Below, piece after piece: positions 51,206 to 60,738 of a DNA stretch of 64,000 nt; within the stretch, counting starts at the first letter, position 1, and each line of letters opens with the position of its first letter. Location: assembly GCF_003945595.2 (NCBI RefSeq), contig NW_024104502.1, forward strand, positions 186,001 through 250,000, in the 5' to 3' direction. The DNA is from Pipra filicauda. Taxonomy: Eukaryota; Chordata; Aves; Passeriformes; Pipridae. The translations under genes and the position numbers were made by a program. The notes under the pieces were generated by a model. That model was given only the letters and a program-made list of their open reading frames with translations, was not told the origin of the DNA and did no database searches.

Positions 51206-53111
51206 TTTGATGGTAATGAAGAATTTTGTGTGGGTGATGAGGATATCAGTGGTGGTGCAGCCTTTGTGGTTTGTAGCTTTTGGCAACCAGATGCATTAAT
51301 TCCTTCAGCCCCTCAAACATCCCTAGTCCAGTAAAATATATCAGAAATGTTTCACACTTGCATGTCCTGTTGTAATACCACAAGTGCCTCTGCTCAATTC
51401 TCTCCAGCTATGATCCACCACCAGGTGCAGCACCAGACACCTTCCAGTCCCTGACCTCCCCCTCTCCCCACCTGAGTAACATCCACACCACCAGGCCTCA
51501 CTTTGTTTTAAATGCAGGGAAAAAGGACTAGCACTTACATATATTTTGGTCATGGCCTGGTATTTCAACCTAAAAGGAAACGCAAACCCCTTAAATAACC
51601 GAGTTCTACAGATCTTCCTGTCCTTAATGTGTGCTGCTGTTCTGGGTCACCTGCAGAGCGAGGTCCTGGCTGGGACTGCAGGAGAGAGGGGTGTGAGGCA
51701 GCCCAGCCCAGCAGTGCTCCTGTACTCTGCTCCTCACTGCCTGACTTCACTCCCTTGTCTGCCTCTCAGCTTTGCTTTCCTTAAAATCTTTGAAGCTTCT
51801 TTTGCATTGTGGTTGGTTTTCAGATGCACTATAAAAAAGCACGTGCTGGGAATACTGTGGTTAAGACACGGGAATGCAAACATTGTGGAAATAACTTGGC
51901 TTTTGTTTTTCTTTTCCTTCTCCTTTTTCCCCTTCCATAAACCAACTTTTCCACTTCTTCAGTATGTTGGCACTTAGAACTTGCTTGGCCTGTTAATAGA
52001 AACAAGGACTGAAGGGGTCACATAAATGATCTGTTTTGAGAAATGAGCAGACGTCTGTTGCAAGCTCTCAGCCAGGACTCCAGCAGGTAATTCCATGTGG
52101 AAGGACATGCACATCTCAGCATTCAGCTGCTGGGAGCTCAGGTGACTGTGACTCATGACCCTCCCTCCCCCAGCCTGGCTGGCACTGCCCTCACACCCTG
52201 TTTGTTCCCCAGTCCCTGCCTGCCCATTCCTTCCCCCACAAGCTTGCTCTCACCCATCTCTGACCTCTCCTGTGACTTTTGTCTGGCTCTTGTCCATGGG
52301 CCCTCTCCAGGCCTTCCCATGTCACTCTCTTCTCCCAGTTTTGAGATGAACATTAGCTCTTATTGCTGCCCACAGCCTTATCCTCCAAGGCACTCACTGC
52401 CCTCTCCCTGCGTGGCTGATGCTGTACCTGCTTTTGCATCCCAACAGCTCACCTGAACAACCCCTGGACAGTCACAGCTGCTGTGGATCTCCACACAGGT
52501 AGAGACACTGCCAGTATCATCACAGTGAACTTCAACCCAGCCCACTCAACACTGAAGGCTTATGGTAGAACGAACAAACTCACGGTATTGGCTCCACAGC
52601 AGCTTGGCCTTCACCACTGCATCTGCTGTGCTCTCTGAAAAAAACCACAAATATTTTAATGTCATTAGAGTTTGAGTTTTTTTCAGTGGTTCTGCATTGA
52701 AAAGACAAAAAGCATTCTCTTTCTTACATCAATGGCTTCTATAATGTCGTTATTAACCACTGCACTATTTCAGCCCACCACACCCTGCTTCTATCTTCAC
52801 ATGTCAAAAGAAGTAAAGGTTAATATTCCAATCTTATCACCTGGACATCTAAGATTCAGAGAGCCTGCAGAGAGTCCATGAGAGGTTTTACAGGACAGCA
52901 TGCACTGCAAAGGGCCAAGCCAACTCCCCAGCCTCTTGCCTTCTCCCAAAGTCTCACTCTTCTTCCTAAGAAGTAGCATTTTTCAGAGCACAGTACTTTT
53001 CCAGTAAGGAAAACATTCCCGTGGTTTTCAAAAAAAAAACTCAAAAGAAAAAAACTTTTTTTTTTATGATCTTGACCTGTATCTCCTGAACATTTTGGTT
53101 AGGTTGGACTA
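51206..53111. other. Noncoding stretch with a pyrimidine-rich patch
   Basis: No gene or transposon was recognised. The segment 52155-52350 is strongly C/T-rich and stop-poor. A/T homopolymer runs lie at 53029-53067, just left of the next CR1. Confidence 0.55.
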
Positions 53112-53545
53112 TCATAGAATCATACTATCACAGAAGGATTTGGGCTGGAAGGAACCTTAAAGATCATCTAGATCTAATCCCCTCCTGCCATGGGCAGGGA
53201 CACCTTCCACTAGCCCAGGTTACTCCAGGCCCCATCCAACCTGGCCTTGGACACTTCCAGGGATCCAGGGGCAGCCACAGCTTCTCTGGGCAACCTGTAC
53301 CAGGGCCTCCCCACCCTCACAGGGAAGGATTTCTTCCCAATATCCAATCTAACCCTGCCCTCTGGCAGTGGGAAGCCATTCCCCCTGTGTCCTGTCCCTC
53401 CATCCCTTGCTCCAAGTCCCTCTCCAGCTCTCCTGGAGCCCCTTTAGGCCCTGGAAGGGGGTCTCAGGTCTCCCTGGAGTTTTCTCTCCTCCAGGTTGAA
53501 CAACCCCCAGCTCTCCCAGCCTGACTCCAGAGCAGAGGGGCTCCA
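53112..53545 (-). repeat. CR1 LINE 3'-end fragment, about 430 bp
   Basis: The antisense terminus atcatagaatcatactatca is followed by gggctggaaggaaccttaaa, 'cctcctgccatgggcagggacacc', 'ccccatccaacctggccttgg', 'ttctctgggcaacctgtaccagggcctcc' and 'ctcccagcctgactccagagcagagg'. It is one of the less diverged copies in the window. Confidence 0.94.
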
Positions 53546-56039
53546 GTCACTTCTCAGTTTTTCACTCTTCATCAATGTATCGAAGACATCTTTGTGCAGC
53601 CTATTTCTGAAGTGCTTTGGACACTGATGTCTATTCCAAAATACTTCTCGAAAGCAGAATAACACAAGGGTGATTTGAGCTCCTTGTCTCTGGCCTATTG
53701 CAAAGTGGCTGGGGAAGAGCTGTTGTAGGCAGATCATAATTAATAATTAGTGTTATTTATAGTGGGGCCTGCAGAACAGAATTGAAAGTGTCATCAGATT
53801 TTACATCCAAAATATTGTCTAAGTGAGCCCTTTCTAATTCCCAGGCATTGCTGTGGGAAGATACAATTGCACATGTAAATACTTTCCCATGCCTCCACAC
53901 CATGTGCCGACCCCGCATGTGCAGAGCAGATGGGAATGTGCGTAGGGCCTCGTTGGAAATGTAGTGTGTGTGTGTAAATTGCTGCTTGTCTACATCTGTG
54001 TATCTAATTGCATGTGAAAATCACTACTTTAGTTGCATCAATGAAATACAACTTTTTGAAAATATAGCTTGCATGTGTTTCTCATTCATTTTAGTGAGGC
54101 ACAAGATGATCCAGTTGAAAAACAGTAGCTAAGACCAGATGTTCTTCTGTTCCTACAGCGTGAGAGAAGCAGCTCAGCCTTAAGAAACTCAAAGCTGCTT
54201 AGCTTGTGATACTTGCAGTATCATGGGAGAGAAAGATCATCTCCTCCAGTGGCCTCCCTTCCCAAGGACTCAGACCTGCTGCCAAACGAAAATGGCAGGA
54301 GTTCCCCTTTGATTCCAGGAATTTAGAATCAAGCACCAAGTCTTCTTCAAGAGCTGATGAGCAATGGCAGCAAAGGCTGTGCTGTGATCATTTCGTGGGT
54401 TTGGAGGCAACCAGGGACCACTCCAGGGGACACTCCTGGCCAGTTAAGCCTGGACATATGGCAAAGGTTTAATAAAATATATGATGGGAAGGGTAACTCA
54501 CTCAGCTTTGCCAAAATGTCATTTTTAAACTATGTGCCTAATTTCTAAACAATTGAGTTTTAAAGATTTAGTAACTCCTTGAATTTTTCCACAGCTCTGC
54601 TGCTGCTGTGGTCATATTTCCAAATTCAATGTACCTCTTACTCTTCCACTTAAAACATTCACTTTTCATTTAAACCTGCAGGAAAAACAAAATCTGGATT
54701 CGTTTCAAATTATTGGCCAAGCTCAAAGAGACATCCCAGACCTTTATGGGGTGCAGATAAAAGAGCTCATAGTCCCTGCTCTGCCAGGAAAAATGTTCAC
54801 TTTCTGTGAAAAACATTAGGAAATCAAATGAAGAGCTTATTAAACTTTTAGATGCATGAATTTGTGAATTGGACAACGATGCATATATATGTCAGACCCT
54901 TGAGATGAGATGGAGCCTGTCATAAACTGCTGCTGGATGCGTAAATAACACTCACTGTACTCTCCCCCAGCTGTGGAGTACTGAAGTAGGAGCTCAGCCT
55001 GAAAGCACTCTTTGTGAGGATCAGCTCCAAAGACTTATGTGGAGGAACCTTTCCTTTATTTGCCAGCTTGCTGAGACTGACAAAGTATTTGATAGCTTGG
55101 AGCCTTCAGCCTGAGAGCTTGGCTTGTGAGAATATCTGTCAGTGATTGTACCTGCTTTGCTGTTTATTTTTCAGTGCCCCAACTCGTACATGTCCTCCTG
55201 TCCTGTTGATGAAGGACCTGAAGTGAAAGAATCTGCTCCATACTCTCTTCCCTTCCACCTCTTACAAAACCCTCAAATAAACCCATTTTGGGTGCTTTAT
55301 TCCAAGACACATGAACTTAATCCTCCACTTTTCAAAGAAGCATTAGATATTTAATAGTTATTCCAAAGTATTAGATATTCTTCTGAAGAGAGGTGTTTTA
55401 GTTGGCAGAGGTGCTCACTGGTCATTGCAGGTGTTGGAAGTGTAGTAGTACCCAAGGGAATGATGACTATTAAGAAGTGCTCCTTCTTACCCATCAGCTC
55501 TCTGAGGCTATTTTCACAAACAATTCCAGGCTGTACAGGGAAGTCAAGTTACATCTGTTCTTATCAACCCCATTGACCTTTATTGCTGCTACTGGTAAGT
55601 GTATGAGCAGCTGTAAGCCCACTGAGTTTTCAGAGTCATCAGCTACAAAAAGCTTTTCCCTTCTTTCTAGTGTACTTACTGCATTTATTCTGTAAATGGA
55701 GACAGAACAATATCTTAATTTATAAAAAAAATATGTGAATAGGGCTGCTGCAAATAAGGGTGGGTGTGACCCCAGGTTTACATCTGAAGATGCAGCAGAC
55801 ATCTGCCAAGTTCCCTGAGAGCCGTGTGAGAAAAGCAGTTTGGATTTTTGCCTTGTTCAGGCAAATGCAAGACGTGCACAGCTAGGTGATATTAAAAATA
55901 AATATATGTTTGTATTTCTTCCTAAATGACCACATTAAACAGAGATCATGAGTAAAGATTTGTGTGATGGTTCATATTGTTTGTCCTCAAAGTTAGGTGC
56001 ATGGGTAGGAAAACTGAGAGACCACTTCTCTCGTGGTAT
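53546..56039. other. Noncoding stretch left of the LINE insertion
   Basis: No gene or repeat was recognised. Its right edge at 56039 is the pre-integration flank of the retrotransposon that follows. Confidence 0.55.
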
Positions 56040-56051
56040 GCTGCTTGTGAT
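56040..56051. repeat. Target-site duplication, 3' side of the LINE
   Basis: gctgcttgtgat is repeated without mismatch at 60727-60738. The two copies bracket the whole element. Confidence 0.9.
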
Positions 56052-56063
56052 CATCATCATCAT
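56052..56063 (-). repeat. (ATG)4 3' tail of the LINE
   Basis: Four ATG units (catcatcatcat on the plus strand) end the element just before the duplication. A short simple-repeat tail, instead of poly(A), is usual for RTE-type elements. Confidence 0.85.
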
Positions 56064-56070
56064 GGCTAGG

Positions 56071-56084
56071 CTTCGCGAACGAAG
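56071..56084 (-). other. Perfect hairpin in the LINE 3' UTR
   Basis: In the sense (minus) strand the 14 bases cttcgttcgcgaag pair as a 5-bp stem (CTTCG with CGAAG) around a TTCG loop. It lies 13 bases downstream of the stop codon and 7 bases before the ATG tail. Reverse transcriptases of several non-LTR elements recognise a 3' stem-loop; that role here is inferred. Confidence 0.6.
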
Positions 56085-56097
56085 ATTTGGGAAGGCT

Positions 56098-59000
56098 CTA
56101 TCCACATTTGCTGCAGGCACGCTGGTGGCTTATGAGGCCAATACGTGACAGACAAATCCGATTGCAAAAGGCACAGCAGAAAGACTCCTTAGATGGTGTA
56201 TTCTGCAATACACGGTTCTTTCTGCGTTGCCTTTTTTCCTCGAGGGTGATCCTGCGTGTGTTCTCAAAGGAGACAGCTGCGTTATAGATGGTGTGTCTCC
56301 AGGCCTCCCGATTGGAGGCCAGAGTAGACCAGTGATGAAGATCAATATGGCCAAGGCTGAGATGTTGTTTCAGGGAGTCCTTGTATCTTTTCTTCGGGGC
56401 TCCTCTCATGCGGCAGCCAGTGGCAAGTTCACCGTAAAGCAAGATCTTAGGGAGGCGGTGGTCCTTCATCCTGGAGACGTGCCCTGCCCAACGCAGCTGT
56501 GTTCTCATCAGCATGGCCTCGATACTTGTGATAGCTGCTTGCTCTAGAACAGATGTATTGGTCACATAGTCTGACCAGTGGATGTTTAGAATTGTACGGA
56601 GGCAGCGTTGATGGAAGCGTTCTAAGAGACGCAGGTGGTGGCGGTAGATGACCCATGATTCAGATCCATATAAGAGAGTAGACAACACAATGGCTCTGTA
56701 AACACTGATCTTGGTGCTTTTCTTCAAGTGTTTATTACGCCATACTCTTTTATGGAGTTTTCCAAAAGCACTATATGCCTTTGCTAATCTGTTGTCTATC
56801 TCTCCGTCAATCTTACCATCTGAGGAGATGAGGCTACCGAGGTAATTAAACTGTTGGACTGATTTGAGCTCTGATTGACCAATGGTGATGTGGGGATGAT
56901 GGGGGACATCCTGAGGTGCAGGCTGATGGAGGACCTCTGTCTTCTTTAAGCTGACCTCCAGACCAAAGAGCTCAGCAGCATCTGCAAAGCAGGATGTTAA
57001 ACGCTGCAGAGCTGCTTCTGTGTGGGCAACAAGGGCGGCGTCATCAGCATAAAGCAGCTCCCGGACAAGATGGTTTAAGGTCTTAGTGTGGGCCTTCAGT
57101 CGCCTTAGATTGAATAGACTTCCATCAGTACGGTATCGAATGTAGATACCGTCCTGATCATTGAGGTCTGCTGTGGCCCTTTGGAGCATCATGCTAAAGA
57201 AGACGGTGAATAGGGTAGGAGCGAGAACGCAGCCTTGTTTCACACCATTCTTAATTAAAAAGGGCTCAGAAAGTGCATTGCCATATCTGACTTGGCCATG
57301 CTGATCCTCATGGAGTGAGATAATCATTTTGAGGAATTTAGGGGGACAACCTAAACGTTCCAAAATCTGCCACAGACCTTTTCTGCTCACAGTGTCAAAA
57401 GCCTTGGTGAGGTCGACAAAGGTTACATAGAGACCTTTGTTCTGTTCCCTACACTTCTCTTGCAGTTGTCTGAGGACAAATACCATGTCTGTGGTGCTCC
57501 TGTTGGCTCTGAAACCACACTGACTTTCAGGAAGGATACCTTCTGCTATAGTGGGTATTAGTCTGTTCAAGAGTATTCTTGCCAGGATTTTGCCAGCAAT
57601 GGAGAGTAGAGTAATACCACGATAGTTTGAGCAGTCAGATTTAATTCCTTTCTTCTTATACAAGGTGATGATGACTGCATCACGAAGGTCAGATGGTAGT
57701 TCGCCGAGTTCCCAACAGCGCACCACGAACTCATGGAATTTGGTGTGGAGTGCAGGGCCCCCATGTTTCCAGATTTCAGGTGGAATTCCATCAATCCCAG
57801 CTGCCTTGCCGATTTTCACCTGCTGTATGGCCTTGAGGGTTTCTCCTAAAGTGGGGGCAGTATCCAATTCATATTTTACTGGTTGTTGTGTGATGGACTG
57901 AATTGCTGAGTCTTGGACTGTGCGGTTGGTACTGAATAGAGTCTGAAAGTGTTCAGACCATCGATTCAGAATGGAGGTTTTATCTGTCAGAAGTGTTTGA
58001 CCATCAGCGCTGAGTAGAGGGCTTTGTACCTGGTATGTAGGCCCGTATGCTGTTTTCAAGGCCTCATAGAAACCTCTGTGATCACCTGTGTCTGCACATA
58101 ATTGAGTTTTTTCAGCTAGATCAATCCACCATTTGTTCTGGATGTCACGGAGTTTCTGTTGGAGTTTGCTGCACGCAAGACGAAAGGCTGTTTTTCTTGC
58201 GTGACAGGATGGCAGTGCAAGGTGTGCTTGGTGGGCGGTTCTCTTCTTCCTCAACAAGTCTTGGATTTCTTGGTTGTTTTCGTCAAACCAATCCTTGTTC
58301 TTCTTGAGGGAGAACCCTAAGGATTCTTCGGAGGATTGCAGGATGCTGTTTTTAATATGATGCCAGATTGTTTCAGGAGAGGAATCTGCAGAAACTGTGG
58401 GAATGTTTTCGAGCCTAGTTTGAAGGTTTGTCTGGAAACTGTCTCTTACTGTGGCTGATTGGAGATTGTTAACTTGGAGTTTTCTCCTTGGGATGCTGCC
58501 CCTTTTTGGTTTGATTTTGATCTTGAAATTGAGTTTACAGCGCACCAGCCGATGGTCTGTTTGGCATTCTGCGCTGGGCATCACGCGGGTATGGTGGACA
58601 TCGCGGACATCTCTCCGTCGCACCAGGACATAATCGATGAGGTGCCAATGCTTAGAACGGGGGTGCATCCAGGTTGTCTTCAGACTATCTTTCTGCTGAA
58701 AGATAGTATTAGTGATGGTGAGTTGTTGCTCTGCACAGAATTCTAGCAGAAGTCGACCATTATCATTGCAGTTTCCAACACCATGCTTGCCTAATACACC
58801 TTTCCATGCTTCAAAATTCTTACCTACTCTGGCGTTGAAATCACCAAGGATAATGATCTTATCGTCTGCAGGGACCTTTTGGGTAAGGAGGCGCAGGTCA
58901 GTGTAAAATTTATCTTTTTCAGCAGGGTCAGCTTGGAGAGTTGGGGCATATATACTAAAGATGACAACATGTTGTTTGTTGTTTAGTGGAAGGCGTAGGG

Positions 59001-59394
59001 AGATAATGCGGTCAGAGTGACCTGTCGGCAGATTTTCGAGTTTAGGAACAATAGAGTTTTTGATCATGAAGCCGACTCCTGAGAGGTGTTTTTCGGTTCT
59101 GGGCTTGCCTGACCAAAAGAGTGTGTAACCGGCACCATGTTCTCTGAGGCTGCCTTCTTCATGAAGGCGAACTTCACTGAGAGCGGCAATGTCGATGTTG
59201 AGACGAGCCAGCTCATGGGCAATTAGGGCAGACCGACGCTCAGGACGTCCGCTATCTGCAGAATCGAGCATGGTTCTGATGTTCCAACATGCTAGAGTTA
59301 ATTTAGGTACACCTTTGGAGGCAGGTGCGTGCCTTTGACTTTTCTTTGTGCGACCGCATTGGAGGAAGATGCCCGTTGGCCTGCGGTTAACCAA
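56098..59394 (-). CDS. Endonuclease-reverse transcriptase of the RTE-like LINE
   Basis: The protein that would nick the target and copy the element RNA into DNA. Residues are counted from a nominal UUG at 59394. The apurinic-type endonuclease (about 35-290) shows WNIRT (N38), SEVR (E74), SIYAP, GDFN (184-187), IDYVLV and TDH (279-281). The reverse transcriptase (about 520-900) shows GIDGIPPE, QCGFR, FVDLTKAFD (659-667, D661), GVKQGC, YADD (782-785) and a YLGS motif. A C2HC finger closes the protein: C1074, C1077, H1090, C1094. No RNase H domain is visible. All catalytic motifs and the TAG stop at 56100-56098 are intact. Odd point: the frame is open from a stop at 59424-59422, but its first Met (residue 42) lies inside the endonuclease core, so no usable AUG precedes it. 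It resembles proteins often labelled 'craniofacial development protein 2-like' or 'endonuclease-reverse transcriptase'. Confidence 0.93.
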   Translation of the reverse strand: MVNRRPTGIFLQCGRTKKSQRHAPASKGVPKLTLACWNIRTMLDSADSGRPERRSALIAHELARLNIDIAALSEVRLHEEGSLREHGAGYTLFWSGKPRTEKHLSGVGFMIKNSIVPKLENLPTGHSDRIISLRLPLNNKQHVVIFSIYAPTLQADPAEKDKFYTDLRLLTQKVPADDKIIILGDFNARVGKNFEAWKGVLGKHGVGNCNDNGRLLLEFCAEQQLTITNTIFQQKDSLKTTWMHPRSKHWHLIDYVLVRRRDVRDVHHTRVMPSAECQTDHRLVRCKLNFKIKIKPKRGSIPRRKLQVNNLQSATVRDSFQTNLQTRLENIPTVSADSSPETIWHHIKNSILQSSEESLGFSLKKNKDWFDENNQEIQDLLRKKRTAHQAHLALPSCHARKTAFRLACSKLQQKLRDIQNKWWIDLAEKTQLCADTGDHRGFYEALKTAYGPTYQVQSPLLSADGQTLLTDKTSILNRWSEHFQTLFSTNRTVQDSAIQSITQQPVKYELDTAPTLGETLKAIQQVKIGKAAGIDGIPPEIWKHGGPALHTKFHEFVVRCWELGELPSDLRDAVIITLYKKKGIKSDCSNYRGITLLSIAGKILARILLNRLIPTIAEGILPESQCGFRANRSTTDMVFVLRQLQEKCREQNKGLYVTFVDLTKAFDTVSRKGLWQILERLGCPPKFLKMIISLHEDQHGQVRYGNALSEPFLIKNGVKQGCVLAPTLFTVFFSMMLQRATADLNDQDGIYIRYRTDGSLFNLRRLKAHTKTLNHLVRELLYADDAALVAHTEAALQRLTSCFADAAELFGLEVSLKKTEVLHQPAPQDVPHHPHITIGQSELKSVQQFNYLGSLISSDGKIDGEIDNRLAKAYSAFGKLHKRVWRNKHLKKSTKISVYRAIVLSTLLYGSESWVIYRHHLRLLERFHQRCLRTILNIHWSDYVTNTSVLEQAAITSIEAMLMRTQLRWAGHVSRMKDHRLPKILLYGELATGCRMRGAPKKRYKDSLKQHLSLGHIDLHHWSTLASNREAWRHTIYNAAVSFENTRRITLEEKRQRRKNRVLQNTPSKESFCCAFCNRICLSRIGLISHQRACSKCG

Positions 59395-60570
59395 CCGGGT
59401 GAAAGTGGAGATGAGCTTTGTTTAGGCCACCTTTTCTAGGCCCCTCTCCGAGTGGAGCAAGCAGTGCTGTCCTTGGAAAGGCTGCTTGGTCGTTCAGGGT
59501 GCTGCCTCAAGAGACTGTCATCTCCGGTCAGTCTCAAATGACCAATATCCTGAACCGCCTGCATGCAGGGTTGAGTCTGCGGCTCCCAGTGCATCTTTCA
59601 CCTGCCGTTTCGACCCTCGCCCGTCGCTACAGGACTTTTTGCATGTGGGTAAAGCCTTCAAGCCTGCGCAATGGATTTTTTAGGTGAGATGCAGTATGCG
59701 CGGAACTGAACCCACCCTTTAATCCCGAGGTTCATCTGCCAGGGCCGAGCGAGCTTGGACGGTGGCAGTGAGGTCCTCAGGACGTAGGTTTGATTAGAGT
59801 GACCTTCTCTTAGATGGATGGCCTTACAGGGCTAAGCGAGCTCCATCAGCCCGGGTTTGGAATTAGAGTTGACCTTCTCCTAGGATGACTGCCAGAAGGC
59901 TAATGAGCTCATCCTGCCCACAGATTTGTTGTATCCGACCCTGTAGTTTTGACCTGTCTGGCATGGGTGACCCTACTGAAGGCATGTACCATCGCCAGCG
60001 TAGCTCGCAACCACATAGGGGTATACAGGTTGCATTCTTACTATTAAAAATGATTAGGCCAAGTCTTACACTACCTAGGTTTCTGCCATCTGTCTATATT
60101 CAATCCCAGGGAAGCACCCAGGAACAGCCCTTTGTCCTGACCAACCTTACAGTATGTAACAGATAAATCCAGGACATACCAAACCTGGGCAGTAGCCACG
60201 GGTGAACCAAAAACAAACAAACGAGCGAAACTGTTCTGGCCACCGTACCCATCTAGGGCTCGAGGCCCTCTCTAGGCCCCAGTCCGACCAAGAACTCCAA
60301 GCCCCAGAGGAAACTATTAACCACTCTGATCTTGTCCTCCCCCCACCGTGTTTCCTCATATCTTCCCACGCACTACTTACCTGACCACCCTCCAGTCCGA
60401 GGACCCCCACAGCCTGCCTGGTACCCCACCCCCCTCCCCAAACCAGACCGGCAAACCTCTGTGTATTCCGAGGCTTCAATTCTCCTCTCTCTCCTTTCTC
60501 ACGAGGGCACAAGGTCACGCCGGCGAAGCTCCCTCTATCCTTTCCCGCTGGGGGGGGAGGGGACCGGGGG
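59395..60570 (-). other. 5' leader of the LINE
   Basis: Non-coding in the sense orientation: apart from a frame that is open through the GC-rich array to 60147 and has no early ATG, stops are frequent and no ORF1-like protein is visible. It holds the 67-bp duplication and, at 60310-60540, a stretch that is purine-rich in the sense strand. Presumed to carry promoter and translation signals. Confidence 0.6.
59787..59921. repeat. Imperfect 67-bp tandem duplication in the LINE leader
   Basis: Unit A (59787-59852) and unit B (59854-59921) share ggtttg..attagag.tgacctt, then ctcYtag, then 'ggctaa.cgagctc' and 'atc..gccc'. Several indels show it is older than this insertion, so it is probably a standing feature of the family. 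Confidence 0.7.
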
Positions 60571-60726
60571 CGGCCCCGCGCGGGACCCCGGGGCGGCCCC
60601 GCGCGGGACCCCGGGGCGGCCCCGCGCGGGACCCCGGGGCGGCCCCGCGCGGGACCCCGGGGCGGCCCCGCGCGAGAACCGCGGGGGCAACCCCCGAGGC
60701 CGCGCGAGAACCGCGGGGGCAACCCC
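60571..60726 (-). repeat. GC-rich tandem array at the LINE 5' end, likely promoter
   Basis: Four near-identical 23-bp units (cggccccgcgcgggaccccg plus ggg) start at 60571, 60594, 60617 and 60640; a fifth begins at 60663 and changes into two roughly 32-bp units starting at 60668 and 60700 (ccgcgcgagaaccgcggggg...). The array ends exactly at the target-site duplication. Nearly every unit carries several CpGs, none visibly deaminated. Tandem promoter monomers at the 5' end are known from other LINEs such as mouse L1; the promoter role here is inferred. Peptide-like frames across it (Arg/Gly/Pro-rich on both strands) come from base composition. Confidence 0.85.
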
Positions 60727-60738
60727 GCTGCTTGTGAT
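60727..60738. repeat. Target-site duplication, 5' side of the LINE
   Basis: gctgcttgtgat is identical to 56040-56051. Normal AT-rich genomic sequence follows at once (actgcatactttattcttac). Confidence 0.9.

Larger units (their letters stand above)
56052..60726 (-). mobile_element. Apparently full-length non-CR1 LINE, RTE-like
   Basis: A 4,675-bp element on the minus strand lies between perfect 12-bp duplications. From its 5' end (60726) it has a GC-rich tandem array (60571-60726), about 1.15 kb more of non-coding leader with a 67-bp imperfect duplication, one long frame for an endonuclease-reverse transcriptase (59394-56098), a 46-bp 3' UTR with a hairpin, and an (ATG)4 tail. There is no ORF1, RNase H or poly(A). 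That plan, and the wording of the protein, fit the RTE superfamily better than the CR1, L1 or I types; the exact clade is not settled. CpG-rich words are undecayed and the frame is intact, so insertion is recent on the scale of this genome. Bird genomes are dominated by CR1, so a different intact LINE is notable. Confidence 0.9.

Noticed and set aside
50524..51286. Frames of 228-246 codons on both strands
   Set aside because: They lie over a GC-rich antisense CR1 fragment, open simultaneously on both strands, and have no catalytic motif in the right frame.
56047..58906. Short plus-strand frames opposite the LINE
   Set aside because: They are antisense shadows of the endonuclease-RT frame.
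60571..60726. HDV-like self-cleaving ribozyme at the LINE 5' end
   Set aside because: Some RTE/R2 relatives have one, and ggggttgcccc hairpins are present, but I could not fit the nested double pseudoknot to the array. A covariance-model search would decide.
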